Below, piece after piece: positions 1-9,609 of a stretch of 57,272 bases of DNA (the stretch's first letter is position 1; every line of letters begins with the position of its first letter). The notes beneath the pieces were generated by a model that worked only from the letters and a program-made list of their open reading frames with translations, was not told the origin of the DNA and did no database searches. This DNA comes from Sphaerochaeta sp. GTDB taxonomy: Bacteria; Spirochaetota; Spirochaetia; Sphaerochaetales; Sphaerochaetaceae. The position numbers and the translations under genes were made by a program. The stretch spans positions 1 to 57,272 of the forward strand of contig JAGYOG010000013.1 of the NCBI GenBank assembly GCA_018399495.1, read 5' to 3'.

Positions 1-159
1 TCCATCAAAGTCATTATCATCAAGCTGTGTTTTGATGGATCCCAAATTTTCCTTATATTGGGCTGTCACACCTAAACTCAAATCAACAACAGCAGCACTC
101 AGTGCTGCAGGTAGCATCACACATACGATGAGCAGTAATACCATGCTTTTTTTCTTCAT
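1..159 (-). CDS. exported protein, N-terminal part only
   Basis: The gene runs off the left edge, and only its first 53 codons are present. It begins ATG at 159 behind a good ribosome site (AAGGGG, about 7 nt upstream). The first 22 or so residues form a signal peptide: MKKKS, then a hydrophobic stretch ending in AALSAA. The mature start (VVDLSLGVTAQY) resembles that of the next gene (LLNVSLGFGATY), so the two are probably paralogous small outer-membrane barrel proteins placed in tandem. Function is unknown. A periplasmic or outer-membrane location is inferred from the signal peptide and the alternating pattern of the mature part. Confidence 0.75.
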   Translation of the reverse strand, partial: MKKKSMVLLLIVCVMLPAALSAAVVDLSLGVTAQYKENLGSIKTQLDDNDFDG

Positions 160-213
160 TTCATAACCCCTTTTGTCATCTTCTTATGACACATTACTTA
201 TTGCGTACATAAT

Positions 214-834
214 TTAAAACATTTTCAGTGCCAACGCAAGGGAGAGGGAGGCATTATCTATAGCAAATATACCCCACCACTGACTTGAGGTGAACACTGA
301 ACCCAATGTTGCTTCGCTTTCCATCAAGCATCGGACTCTCAGGCCCACAGGACCAATTTCAGAGCCTAATCCAATCTGGAGATACACCGGACTTTCGAAC
401 ATTGCCTCACTGAAGGTTTTCTCTTCGGCATCAGCCCAGTCTCCATTTGCAAGTTCATAATATGAGCGGGAGCTACTAGAGGAGGTTGGCATATAGGTTA
501 CGCTTGGACCAGCACCGAATTCCAGAGCGAGTACAGAACCAAGTACAGGAAGACTCACCGACCCCATCCCAATAAGGAGTACTCCTTGCGCATCGTCACT
601 GCAGGTAATGGGATAAACCATGGCCTGTCCCTGCAGGAATGCAAGACGGGCACTCAACTCACCTGAGAACATCCAGTTATCTGGATCCTGGAACCCAAGG
701 GAAATATCACCTGCTTCTTCAGGTGAGTAGGTGGCACCAAAGCCGAGGCTTACATTGAGTAAGCTCCTTGCTCCGATAGCGGAAGGGACCATGAGGATCA
801 TGATGAAAATGAGAATTAGTGAACTTTTGCGCAT
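214..834 (-). CDS. small outer-membrane beta-barrel-like protein
   Basis: The protein has 206 residues, starting at MRKSSLILIF. An upstream in-frame Met at 876 is rejected because the signal peptide begins at 834, although the GAGGAG ribosome site then sits a rather long 12 nt away. Residues 1-21 form a signal peptide ending SAIGA. The mature part alternates short hydrophobic and polar stretches (VSLGFGATY, VYLQIGLGSEIG, LSLALALKMF) and ends in Phe, as outer-membrane barrels do. A serine run (about residues 120-125) may be a loop. No enzyme motif is visible. It follows, and resembles at its N-terminus, the truncated gene at the left edge. The specific function is unknown. Confidence 0.7.
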   Translation of the reverse strand: MRKSSLILIFIMILMVPSAIGARSLLNVSLGFGATYSPEEAGDISLGFQDPDNWMFSGELSARLAFLQGQAMVYPITCSDDAQGVLLIGMGSVSLPVLGSVLALEFGAGPSVTYMPTSSSSSRSYYELANGDWADAEEKTFSEAMFESPVYLQIGLGSEIGPVGLRVRCLMESEATLGSVFTSSQWWGIFAIDNASLSLALALKMF

Positions 835-918
835 AGAGATTAGCAACTCCTCACTTGTATAACAGTTACTCAGCAAAGAAGCTACAAAAGAGAAGCAACT
901 TTTTTAATGATTCTTATA

Positions 919-2832
919 TTAGTCTGCTAGCGTTTCCAACTCCTGTTGCCAAAGAGCCACAGAGGAGTCGCTACTCATCCGCCAATCCCCGCGGGGAGAG
1001 AGGGAGACCGATCCAATTTTAGGCCCATCGGGAAGACAAGATCGCTTGAACTGCTGGCTGAAGAACCGACGATAGAAGGTTTTCAACCACCCGAGGATGA
1101 AGGCAGGCTCATAGACACCCCGAAAGGCAAACTTGGCGAGACGATACACCTTTGCGGGACTGTACCCAAAACGTACCACTTGGTAGATGAAGAAATCATG
1201 CAGTTCATACGGACCAACAAGATTTTCTGTCACTTGGCTAATCGTTCCATCGCCTTTCGCGGGAAGTAGTTCAGGACTTACCGGTGTGTCAACGACATCA
1301 AGCAGCACCTTCTTCAATGGGGGATTGCTGATCTGGGCAATGTAAGAAACCAAATGCTTGACCAAGGTCTTGGGAACCGATGCATTCACCCCGTACATGG
1401 ACATATGATCCCCGTTATAGGTTGCCCAACCAAGGGCAAGCTCTGAGAGGTCACCAGTGCCAATAACCATCCCGCCTTTTTTGTTGGCAAGGTCCATTAA
1501 AACCTGGGTACGCTCCCGGGCCTGGCTGTTCTCATAAGTGACATCGGTGAGCGTTGGGTCATGACCAATATCCTTGAAGTGTTGTCCTACTGCCTTGGAG
1601 ATGGAGATGGTTAGCAACTCCACATCAAGCGCGTTTGCAAGTTTGGCGGCATTCCCCTTGGTTCGTTTCGTGGTACCGAAGCCTGGCATGGTTACAGCGA
1701 GAATGCCTCTTCTGGGGAAATTGAGAGCATCGAAAGCCCTTACACAGACCAATAATGCCAAGGTAGAGTCCAATCCCCCTGACAAACCCACTATCACCTG
1801 TTTTGCTTTCGTATGTTCGAGACGTTTCTTCAACCCGAGGGATTGCAAGGTAAGAATTTTCTCACAGCGTGCAGTCATTGTCTGTTTATCAGAGGGGACG
1901 AACGGATTCCTATCAATCCTCCTTGTCAGAGAGCACTCCTTCTCCTCAAGGGTAAAGGGAATACGTTGATAAGCACTGTCATCGTAGCCAAAACTCTGCC
2001 GGCGGATCCGCTCCAAGGCAAGCTTCTGTACATCAATCTCAGTTATGAGGAGTGTGTCACTCTCTCCACTCTGCTCAGCAAGTCTATGACCATCCTCATA
2101 GATCAGGTTATGGGGAGAGAACACAAGATCGGTAGTGGACTCACCCTCCCCTGCATCGCTGTAGAGGTATGCGCAGAGCAGTCTACCACTTTGGGTTTCT
2201 ACCAAAGAACGACGATACTCTTCCTTACCCACCAATTCATCACTTGCTGAACAGTTCGTGATGACCGTAGCACCAGCAACTGCATGGTCCGTACTGGGGG
2301 AGCGGGGTACCCAAAGATCCTCACAGACCTCACTGGCTACTACCAGCTCAGGAATATTGGTACACGTAAAGAGCAAACGGGTGCCGAAGTAGGTACTCTG
2401 GCCCAGAAATTCCACTTCACTATTCTCATCTGTGGGTACCCGGAACCAACGCTTCTCGTAGAACTCGAGATAGTTAGGCAGATGTTGCTTGGGGACCAAC
2501 CCCAGAATACGTCCCCCTTGAACTACTACAGCACAGTTATACAACCTACCATGTAAGGGAATAAGAGAGCCAAAGACTACCAAGAGGTCACTGTTCTTGC
2601 TCTCCTCTACAACCTTGGCTATTGCATCAACAGCCCCGTTCTGCAGAGATTTCTGAAGAAAAAGATCGGCGCAGGTATAGGCAGTGGTTACCAGCTCAGG
2701 CAGTACAAGAAGCCGAACTTCTCTCTCTACTGCTGAGCGCATCAGTGAAATAATGGATGCTGCGTTATATATGGGGTCGGCTACGCGAACGGAGGCCGAG
2801 GCAACTGCACATTTGACAAACCCGTCTTTCAT
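919..2832 (-). CDS. nadE: NAD+ synthetase, glutamine-dependent
   Basis: Cytoplasmic enzyme for the last step of NAD synthesis: deamido-NAD + glutamine + ATP to NAD. It has 637 residues, the normal length for the two-domain form. The N-terminal nitrilase-type amidase domain (about 1-280) shows the Glu-Lys-Cys set: E46 in LPELV, K115 in VPKQHLPNY and C170 in SEVCEDLW. The C-terminal synthetase domain carries the ATP loop SGGLDS (351-356) and the downstream DLSELALGWATYNGD segment that binds substrate. The start at 2832 has GGGAG 8 nt upstream. It lies 12 nt after the rRNA methyltransferase gene and is probably the last gene of that minus-strand series. Nothing unusual. Confidence 0.96.
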   Translation of the reverse strand: MKDGFVKCAVASASVRVADPIYNAASIISLMRSAVEREVRLLVLPELVTTAYTCADLFLQKSLQNGAVDAIAKVVEESKNSDLLVVFGSLIPLHGRLYNCAVVVQGGRILGLVPKQHLPNYLEFYEKRWFRVPTDENSEVEFLGQSTYFGTRLLFTCTNIPELVVASEVCEDLWVPRSPSTDHAVAGATVITNCSASDELVGKEEYRRSLVETQSGRLLCAYLYSDAGEGESTTDLVFSPHNLIYEDGHRLAEQSGESDTLLITEIDVQKLALERIRRQSFGYDDSAYQRIPFTLEEKECSLTRRIDRNPFVPSDKQTMTARCEKILTLQSLGLKKRLEHTKAKQVIVGLSGGLDSTLALLVCVRAFDALNFPRRGILAVTMPGFGTTKRTKGNAAKLANALDVELLTISISKAVGQHFKDIGHDPTLTDVTYENSQARERTQVLMDLANKKGGMVIGTGDLSELALGWATYNGDHMSMYGVNASVPKTLVKHLVSYIAQISNPPLKKVLLDVVDTPVSPELLPAKGDGTISQVTENLVGPYELHDFFIYQVVRFGYSPAKVYRLAKFAFRGVYEPAFILGWLKTFYRRFFSQQFKRSCLPDGPKIGSVSLSPRGDWRMSSDSSVALWQQELETLAD

Positions 2833-2844
2833 GGTCTTTTCTCC

Positions 2845-3987
2845 CTACCGGTCAAGGATGGCAACAACTTCACTATGAAACGTCTGGGGATAGAGGTCGA
2901 ACACCTTCACCTGTGTAAGAGTGTAGCCCTCAGAGGCAAATCGTTGCAAGTCTCGTCCCAACGTTACACTATTGCATGAAACATAGATGATACGACTACT
3001 CTTCCAGGAAGCAATCAGGGAGGGAAGGGAGGCATCAAGGCCTACCCTGGGAGGATCGACCACGACCGTATCCACAGAGCTCTTCTGCTCTTTGGCCCAG
3101 CTCTCAACCGGCTCACTATAAAACTCACAATCAGGAGTATGCCGTTTGGCGAGAGAGAGGCATTGCTTCTGCCTCTCAACGGCAATCATACGTCTCCCCG
3201 GTTGCTGCAGAAATGCACTGAATGTCCCTACTCCACTATAGAGATCCATAACGGTATCCCCCACCGCGTGGGAGGCTACATAGCTCGTTAGAGCAGGAAG
3301 CAAGTACTCATTCGACTGGAAGAACACCGATGCGGTGACAAAGAAGGTATGCCCTCCCACAGTGGTTTTGACCAATTCATCAAGCAAGGAGACCTCATCA
3401 TCACCACTGAAAGCAGGCACCTCAATGAACCCGCTCTTCCCTCCCCTGTTGGAGAACATCAGGGTTCTGGCAGCCTTGAACAACCGGTCAGGGTTTTCAA
3501 GGAGCGCATTAAGGTTCTTACAGAGTATGGGACAGTGATCAATAGGTACCAAGGACTTGCTTTTCCGCGCAAGGAATCCTACCTTCCGCTCAGCAATATC
3601 TACATGAAAGCGTACCCTGTTTCTATATCCCCAAGCTGGTCCTGTCTCAAGCTGCCCTATCGTAAAAGAATCAGGATCTATCCCTCCAAGTCGCTTGATA
3701 TTGTCCAGGACAATTCCTTCTTTCAGGACTCCTTGCTTCTCATCCTTGGCATACTGGAAGTCACAACCTCCACACACCCCCCAATAGGGGCAGGGAGGAG
3801 TAACTCTCTCTTTACTTGCTCTTAGGATAGTTTGCAGGGTTGCACGGATGAACCCTGACTTCTCCTGGAAGTTCTCCAGTTCGACCAACTCACCAGGCAG
3901 CACATCCATGACAAGGATTCGTTTTCCTTCCTTGCTGGTTGTGAGTCCTGCGCCACCTTGAATGAGTTTCTCAATCTCATAAGCCAT
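2845..3987 (-). CDS. 23S rRNA (uracil-C5)-methyltransferase, RumA/RlmCD family
   Basis: SAM-dependent methyltransferase that makes 5-methyluridine in rRNA. The 380-residue protein has a TRAM-like RNA-binding start (about 1-60), then an iron-sulfur cluster motif (PCPYWGVCGGC near 75-85) with the fourth Cys further on. The SAM-binding fold shows DLYSGVGTFS. The catalytic loop is SCNSVTLGRD, with the nucleophile Cys, preceded by VVDPPRVGLD. The start at MAYEIEKL is chosen over an ATG 60 nt upstream because AAGGAA lies about 7 nt before it; it then overlaps the end of the peptidase gene by 11 nt, suggesting translational coupling. Whether it modifies U747, U1939 or both cannot be told from sequence alone. 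Confidence 0.92.
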   Translation of the reverse strand: MAYEIEKLIQGGAGLTTSKEGKRILVMDVLPGELVELENFQEKSGFIRATLQTILRASKERVTPPCPYWGVCGGCDFQYAKDEKQGVLKEGIVLDNIKRLGGIDPDSFTIGQLETGPAWGYRNRVRFHVDIAERKVGFLARKSKSLVPIDHCPILCKNLNALLENPDRLFKAARTLMFSNRGGKSGFIEVPAFSGDDEVSLLDELVKTTVGGHTFFVTASVFFQSNEYLLPALTSYVASHAVGDTVMDLYSGVGTFSAFLQQPGRRMIAVERQKQCLSLAKRHTPDCEFYSEPVESWAKEQKSSVDTVVVDPPRVGLDASLPSLIASWKSSRIIYVSCNSVTLGRDLQRFASEGYTLTQVKVFDLYPQTFHSEVVAILDR

Positions 3988-5716
3988 CGGCAAATTCCTT
4001 TGCATAGGAGGCGATGACATCCATTGCTTCCTGCCAGAATGAGACATCAGTTAGGTCAATCCCGGCCAACCCAGCTACCTCTGCAGCAGGAAGGCTGCCG
4101 GTTGCACCAAGCAGCTCCTTGTAGGAGGCTGGAAAATCCTTACCTGTCTGTTTGCTCTGAGCCCAGAGGCCTAAGGCAAATAACTGCCCAAAAGCATATG
4201 GATAGTTATAAAAGGAAAAATCTGATGAGTAATAGTGCCCTTTCACAGCCCACATGTAAGGATGATAGACGGATAGGCCTTCCCCGTAGGTCCTTTTTTG
4301 GGCATCTTCCATCAAGGCAGAGAATGCATTGGCACTCAGATCGCCCTCTTTACGTTTACTGAATACAGCACTCTCGAAATAGTACCGACTCAAGATATCA
4401 ACACATACTTGCGTGGCATCCTGCAGGAAGTGTTCAATGAGGGCAAGTCTTCCCTCACTGCTGCTCTTCTCCAGCGCTCCTTGGAATACGAGGAACTCAC
4501 TGAATATGGAGGCAGTCTCTGCCAAGGTCATCGGATAAGAACGCAATAGATTGCTTTTCTGCAACACCACATGGTCATGCCACGCATGTCCCAGTTCATG
4601 GGCAAGAGTGGAAACCCCATTATAGGTGAAGTCAAAGTTGGAGAGAATTCTACTCTGCTTAACGAGAGGAAAAGCCGTGTCGTATGCTCCCCCAACCTTG
4701 CCCTTTCGACTCTCGGGGTCGATCCAATGAGCTTGGAATGCATGGTCAGCAAACTTGCCCATCTCAGGATCGAAGGAACTGAACTGCTGGACAATGAACG
4801 CATGAGCTTCCTCATAGCTGAAGTGTTGTTCTTCCTTCCCTACTGGCGCAAACAGGTCATAGAATGCACAGCTATCGAATCCAAGAGCCTTTGCCTTGTT
4901 CTGCAGGTATCCGCGGAACATGGGGAGGTTCTTCTCAAGGGTGGAGATAAGCGCATCGAGGATGGGACGATTTATTCTTGACTGCATCAAGGAGCGGTCA
5001 AGGGGAGAATCATACCCCCGTCTCGCATCCAGGGCAATTGTAGTTCCCTTCACCCCGTTCAAGCTCGATGCAAAGGCAACCTCATAGGACTTCCATATCT
5101 CCAGCTCTTTCTCAAACGCTTTCTTCCGGATACTCCTATCAGCATTGAATGCTTCATTTCTCAGCTGGATGACGGTTTTTTCGGTTTGTTCGTCCCAAGC
5201 AGTGGAAACACTGCTGCTCAAGGCTTCCTGTAAACGGGAAAAAGCATCAGTTCCACTGCGGGCAAGGTCGTTCGCGAGATCTTCCAACTCCTCGCTCATC
5301 AGATGACGCTGTTCTTCCAGAAGCTCATGCAAAGGGAATCGGTAGGGGGAGAGGTCCCCACCTTCCCCACTTCGCCTGGCAATCTCCTCGGTTCTTGTGG
5401 CTAGGAAGTTGAGAAAGGCAACCTGCATATGCTGAACCACCAAAGAAGCCTCCTCAGTTTGTGATACTGCCTTCATATACTCCTCGTTTGAGGTGTCTGT
5501 AGTCAGGCATGCAGCACTATACGCATCGAGGTTCTCCAGATAGTCAAGAATCAACTCATACGTAGAAAGAAGGTCTTTCAAGTCCTTTTTTGTATCTTGA
5601 AAGCTAGCCTCAAGCTCTACAGAAGAGGTAACAACCCACTCCATGTCGTGTTTAAACTCCTTGCTGGTACAGCCAGGATAGATGGGATTCAAATCCCAAG
5701 TAGGTAATGTACTCAC
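3977..5716 (-). CDS. pepF: oligoendopeptidase F, M3 family metallopeptidase
   Basis: Cytoplasmic zinc peptidase that degrades short peptides. It has 579 residues and the M3 signature HELGHAWHDH near residue 374 (two zinc-binding His, catalytic Glu), followed about 27 residues later by ETASIFSEF, which supplies the third zinc ligand. The N-terminal half is helical, as in the M3B (PepF) subgroup. The start is GTG at 5716, with AAGGAG 7 nt upstream. It sits between the response regulator gene (12 nt gap) and the rRNA methyltransferase (11 nt overlap), so it is likely co-transcribed. There is no signal peptide. Assignment to the family is firm; substrates are unknown. Confidence 0.95.
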   Translation of the reverse strand: MSTLPTWDLNPIYPGCTSKEFKHDMEWVVTSSVELEASFQDTKKDLKDLLSTYELILDYLENLDAYSAACLTTDTSNEEYMKAVSQTEEASLVVQHMQVAFLNFLATRTEEIARRSGEGGDLSPYRFPLHELLEEQRHLMSEELEDLANDLARSGTDAFSRLQEALSSSVSTAWDEQTEKTVIQLRNEAFNADRSIRKKAFEKELEIWKSYEVAFASSLNGVKGTTIALDARRGYDSPLDRSLMQSRINRPILDALISTLEKNLPMFRGYLQNKAKALGFDSCAFYDLFAPVGKEEQHFSYEEAHAFIVQQFSSFDPEMGKFADHAFQAHWIDPESRKGKVGGAYDTAFPLVKQSRILSNFDFTYNGVSTLAHELGHAWHDHVVLQKSNLLRSYPMTLAETASIFSEFLVFQGALEKSSSEGRLALIEHFLQDATQVCVDILSRYYFESAVFSKRKEGDLSANAFSALMEDAQKRTYGEGLSVYHPYMWAVKGHYYSSDFSFYNYPYAFGQLFALGLWAQSKQTGKDFPASYKELLGATGSLPAAEVAGLAGIDLTDVSFWQEAMDVIASYAKEFADGL

Positions 5717-5728
5717 CAGATTCGCTCC

Positions 5729-7084
5729 TTATAAATTCAGATCATATTCAGCAATCTTGTTGATCAGGGTCCTACGGCTAATACCAAGCTCTTGTGCCGA
5801 TCGGGTACGGTTTCCCTCCCAACGGTGGAGCGCCCTGATGATTGCGTCAACTTCAACATCCTTGAGACTCTTTGCCTCTGCTGGGGTCGTTGGAGTTTCA
5901 CTTTTATGCTGGGTATGGAGGGAGACAGATCCCCTCAGGTCAAGGTCATCGCACTGGATCTCCTCGCCACTTGTGAAAATAATAGCTCGCTCGAGGATAT
6001 TTTCCAGTTCTCTGACATTTCCGAAGAAGTCGTGCTCGCAGAGCAATTGTAGTGCATCTGCTGAAAATCCAGTAACCTTGTGTCCCATTTGACGGTTTAA
6101 CCGTCTCAGAATTCCAGCAGCAAGCAAAGGAATATCTTCCCTTCTATCCCTGAGTGGAGGTATGATGATTCGTACCACGTTAAGCCGGTAGAACAGGTCC
6201 TCACGGAAGGCACCTTCCCTGACCTGCTGTTCCAGGTCCTTGTTGGTAGCCGTTATAATTCTTGCATTGATGGGAATCGCTTCAGTACCCCCTAAGCGGT
6301 TGATCCTACGGTCCTGCAAGACCCTGAGAATCTTCACCTGCAATGAGAGTGGCATATCGCCGATTTCATCCAGGAAAAGTGTTCCGCCGCTTGCCAATTC
6401 AAACATACCGGTCTTGCGGGCTGCAGCACCGGTGAAGGCTCCTTTTTCATAACCAAAGAGTTCACTCTCAAGCAAGTTTTCTGGAACTCCTCCGATATTG
6501 ATTGCTACAAACGGTCCACCTTTTACTGGACTGGAAGCATGAATCTCACGAGCCACAACCTCCTTTCCTGTGCCACTCTCACCGGTGATAAGCACCGTTG
6601 AATTGGTGTCGCCAATCTTGGTGATAACTTCTTTGATCTTCTTGATCGAAGTACTTTCCCCAACAAAGATCTGCTTGTCATCCTCACGATTGTTACGAGT
6701 CTCACTCTCTACCGAGTTCCTGAGGTGTTGTGCGTCTACGAGCTTCTTCAAGCGGATGGTCAGTTCTTCTGGATCAAAAGGTTTTACAATATAGTCCTGG
6801 GCACCCGTTTTAAGGGCAGATACGGCGTCAGTAATCTCACCATGGGCACTGACCATGATAATCGGCATACGGAAGCCCTCACCCCTGATCCAGCTGATCA
6901 GGGAGAGTCCGTCCATTCCTGGCATTTTCAAATCGACCAGAGCAGCATCATAGGCTTCTTTGCGAAGCATGCGTTGTGCGGAGAGACCATTCTCAGCACA
7001 ATCACTCTCGATGTCATCAAGCTTGAGGTATTGCTGCATCAGTTCTCGGATATTCGGTTCATCGTCAACAATGAGGATCTTCAT
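5729..7084 (-). CDS. sigma-54-dependent response regulator, NtrC family
   Basis: Cytoplasmic transcription activator of 451 residues. The receiver domain (1-120) has the phosphate acceptor D51 in ALVDLKMPGMDG and acidic residues D7/D8. The AAA+ domain has Walker A GESGTGKE (168-175), the sigma-54 contact loop GAFTGA (215-220) and Walker B GGTLFLDEIGDM (about 233-244). A Fis-type helix-turn-helix at the end (about 415-447, ARSAQELGISRRTL type) binds enhancer DNA. The start overlaps the kinase stop by 4 nt (ATGA), so the two form a two-component pair. Its polymerase partner, rpoN, is also in this window at 32.2 kb. The target genes are probably linked to the exporter upstream, but I found no convincing -24/-12 promoter there. 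Confidence 0.95.
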   Translation of the reverse strand: MKILIVDDEPNIRELMQQYLKLDDIESDCAENGLSAQRMLRKEAYDAALVDLKMPGMDGLSLISWIRGEGFRMPIIMVSAHGEITDAVSALKTGAQDYIVKPFDPEELTIRLKKLVDAQHLRNSVESETRNNREDDKQIFVGESTSIKKIKEVITKIGDTNSTVLITGESGTGKEVVAREIHASSPVKGGPFVAINIGGVPENLLESELFGYEKGAFTGAAARKTGMFELASGGTLFLDEIGDMPLSLQVKILRVLQDRRINRLGGTEAIPINARIITATNKDLEQQVREGAFREDLFYRLNVVRIIIPPLRDRREDIPLLAAGILRRLNRQMGHKVTGFSADALQLLCEHDFFGNVRELENILERAIIFTSGEEIQCDDLDLRGSVSLHTQHKSETPTTPAEAKSLKDVEVDAIIRALHRWEGNRTRSAQELGISRRTLINKIAEYDLNL

Positions 7085-8406
7085 TTTCTCGTTACTCCCA
7101 TCAATTTTGCCGTATGGATGGACTTAGGAAGCACCACCTCGGCAACCGTACCTCCCCCATCACGTGGGTAGAGCCGGATATTTCCTCCCCTTGCCTTCAC
7201 AAACTGTTGGCTGATGGAAAGACCAATCCCTGAGCCATGGATCTTGGTTGTGAAGAAGGGGTCAAAAATCTTCTTGGAATCCTCCACCTTAATGCCATCA
7301 CCACGGTCCATGACATAAATATGGACTAAATTCCGTTTATCTGTGGTGATTCGTACCTCTACTTGTGGGTCTCGGGTACTGCTGCTTTCCACAGCATTCT
7401 TCAGGAGATTTTCGAATACTGAACGTGCCCTGTCTACATCGATGACAATTTGCTGCGGTGAACCACTCGAAAAACGAATGGGCTTATCAAACCGCATCAC
7501 CAAAGAATTGAACAGTTCATTCAAATCAACCACGACCGGTTTCCCCAAGGGGTTGCGAAGGAAATCACTGACTTTGTTTGTAAGCTGGGTTAGCCTTCTG
7601 ATTTCTTGCTCGATGAGTTTCAGTTCTCCGGCATGTTTTGCAGGAAGCGTCTTCTTAAGAAGAGCAAGCTGTATGGTGATGGCACTGAGCGGGTTCTTGA
7701 TCTCATGGGTCAATGTTCGTGCCGCTTGACCAAGGTTTACCAAACTTTCCTGCTTTGCAAGGGTCTCCCGGTACCGACGGTTGTTCCGGTAAATATAGAG
7801 CACCAACAAGAAAAGCCCCATCAAGATCAAAGTGGAAATGATTCCTATAATCATGATTACCATCACCCGGTGGTAATAGTTCTGCCCATCAAAGTGGAGA
7901 TACAGAACATCAGGGAAGTCAAGAGGCGCGGGAAGCAACCCATTTTCCGTCAGGGTAAGCTCTCCAGTATCCAACAGAATGGTAAGTCGGCTGAATCGAA
8001 TATATTCGATCATCCCGGTATCTTTGTTGAAGGTTGCGGTCCCGGTATTTGAACCATCCTTGGGCAGTGAATCCATTGAGGAAAAACGGTCCAGTGGGAT
8101 AGTCATCGGAACGTTGCCGAGGCTCAGTACTTTCCTTCCCAGGGAGTTGTACACACCAATACCAGAGATATTCTCATCCTGCATGGCCTGCAGTGCCTTA
8201 TTAGTACTATCCTGCAAGGCAAGAAAAACCGAGTTGAACGCTCTCTCAGCCTCACTCTGCATCTTCAGCTCTTCACGGTCTAGAATAGCTGAGATGAGAA
8301 AAATCACCAGGAAAATCAAGACGATGAAGGCAAATGCGAGTGAGGTGATGACGATGAACGGTTCCTTTCCATCAACGATCATCCACCTAGTTTTCTTAAC
8401 AGTCAA
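7081..8406 (-). CDS. membrane sensor histidine kinase
   Basis: The protein has 441 residues. One membrane helix near 17-41, a periplasmic sensing region of about 135 residues and a second helix near 180-206 are followed by the kinase core: H-box LTHEIKNPLSAI with phospho-acceptor H234, N-box FENLLKNAVESS, G1 DRGDGI and G2 GSGIGLSISQQF. The translation start is TTG at 8406, supported by GGGGGAG seven nt upstream; no better ATG is in range. It overlaps the response regulator by 4 nt and follows the exporter permease by 21 nt. By position it probably senses stress at the envelope or an exported compound; that is inference. The periplasmic domain is not one I recognise. Confidence 0.93.
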   Translation of the reverse strand: MTVKKTRWMIVDGKEPFIVITSLAFAFIVLIFLVIFLISAILDREELKMQSEAERAFNSVFLALQDSTNKALQAMQDENISGIGVYNSLGRKVLSLGNVPMTIPLDRFSSMDSLPKDGSNTGTATFNKDTGMIEYIRFSRLTILLDTGELTLTENGLLPAPLDFPDVLYLHFDGQNYYHRVMVIMIIGIISTLILMGLFLLVLYIYRNNRRYRETLAKQESLVNLGQAARTLTHEIKNPLSAITIQLALLKKTLPAKHAGELKLIEQEIRRLTQLTNKVSDFLRNPLGKPVVVDLNELFNSLVMRFDKPIRFSSGSPQQIVIDVDRARSVFENLLKNAVESSSTRDPQVEVRITTDKRNLVHIYVMDRGDGIKVEDSKKIFDPFFTTKIHGSGIGLSISQQFVKARGGNIRLYPRDGGGTVAEVVLPKSIHTAKLMGVTRK

Positions 8407-8427
8407 GCGTATACTCCCCCGAAAATC

Positions 8428-9609
8428 CTATTCGTAATTAAGGGCATCAATCGGGTCAAGGCGGGAGGCTTTCATTGCTGGATACCACCCAAAGAAGACA
8501 CCGACAAACATGGAAAAGCCCAACGCCAGTATGACCGAGGTGTACGATAAATGCAACGACCAATTCATTACATTGGTCACCCCATAGCTGATGAAGGCTC
8601 CAAGTGCGATACCCAACAAACCACCAATAATGGTCAGCGTAAGCGCCTCACAGATGAATTGACCACGAATGACATTCGGGCTGGCTCCTAATGCCTTGCG
8701 TATTCCAATCTCCTTGGTACGTTCAGCAACAGAAACAAGCATAATGTTCATGATCCCAATCCCTCCAACCAACAAACTGATAGCGGCAATCGCTGCCAAG
8801 AACGCACTGAACGTTCCAGTTATCTCATTCGCCATTTCTGCCAAGCTTGCTGGGCTGAAAATATTGTAGCCATCACTTCCCACAATGCCATCAAGGTATT
8901 CGGTCACCCTGTCTGAAACTTCGATGGTATCATACCCGTCCTGTACTTTCAGGACGTAGGCACCCACTCCATAGGTATTAGTGAATCGTTGCCCATAGGT
9001 GTTGTAGGGAATAAACACCGTATTATCGTAAGAGAGATTGAATGTTGCATCCTTGCTCTCCAGAACACCCACCACCAGATAACTCTTCGCCTGATTTCTG
9101 AACACACTTACATACTGGCCAACGGCACTCTGGTAGGGAAACAGCTCCTCTGCAACATCAGAGCCAAGCACGATAACCTGGCGGTAGTTGATGTTGTCCA
9201 TGGACTCGAAGAAGCTACCTTCAGTATATTCCAGATTCAGTACCTCTCCATAGCTGGAAAGCACCCCGGAAACCGATGCACTGATGGTCTCCTGCCCACT
9301 GCGGATCTGGGCACTGCTGTTGTTCTGCGGAAGCACCGTTGTCAATCCTTCAATATCCCTGAGCAGTGTATCGCTGAATTCCTCGTCAAAGGTTCCCGTC
9401 GAGCGCTGTGCATAGGATGGATAGACGGTAATCATATCCAAACCACCAACAGCGATACTGTCGGTGATGCTTGAGGATGCGCTCTGGCCAATAGTCAGAA
9501 TGGCTACCACCGAAGCAACCCCGATGACAATACCCAGCAGGGAGAGAGCAGTTCGCATTTTGCTGCCACGCATTGCTGAGAAGGCGAGTTTTATATTCTC
9601 AAACAGCAT
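8428..9609 (-). CDS. MacB-type ABC transporter permease
   Basis: Inner-membrane permease of 393 residues with the MacB/FtsX layout: one N-terminal helix (about 20-45, RTALSLLGIVIGVASVVAIL), a large periplasmic domain (about 50-265), then three C-terminal helices including LLVGGIGIMNIMLVSVAERT. The tail EIGIRKALGA...IRGQF is typical of the family. The start is ATG 9609, supported by GGAGG 6 nt upstream; an in-frame upstream Met at 9711 lies inside the ATPase gene and is rejected. It overlaps the ATPase gene by 11 nt. In E. coli MacB the ATPase and permease are one chain; here they are two genes. With the adaptor it should form a tripartite-type exporter. Confidence 0.93.
   Translation of the reverse strand: MLFENIKLAFSAMRGSKMRTALSLLGIVIGVASVVAILTIGQSASSSITDSIAVGGLDMITVYPSYAQRSTGTFDEEFSDTLLRDIEGLTTVLPQNNSSAQIRSGQETISASVSGVLSSYGEVLNLEYTEGSFFESMDNINYRQVIVLGSDVAEELFPYQSAVGQYVSVFRNQAKSYLVVGVLESKDATFNLSYDNTVFIPYNTYGQRFTNTYGVGAYVLKVQDGYDTIEVSDRVTEYLDGIVGSDGYNIFSPASLAEMANEITGTFSAFLAAIAAISLLVGGIGIMNIMLVSVAERTKEIGIRKALGASPNVIRGQFICEALTLTIIGGLLGIALGAFISYGVTNVMNWSLHLSYTSVILALGFSMFVGVFFGWYPAMKASRLDPIDALNYE

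Noticed and set aside
1574..1969. Plus-strand open frame over nadE
   Set aside because: It is a shadow of the strongly supported NAD synthetase gene, with no domain of its own.
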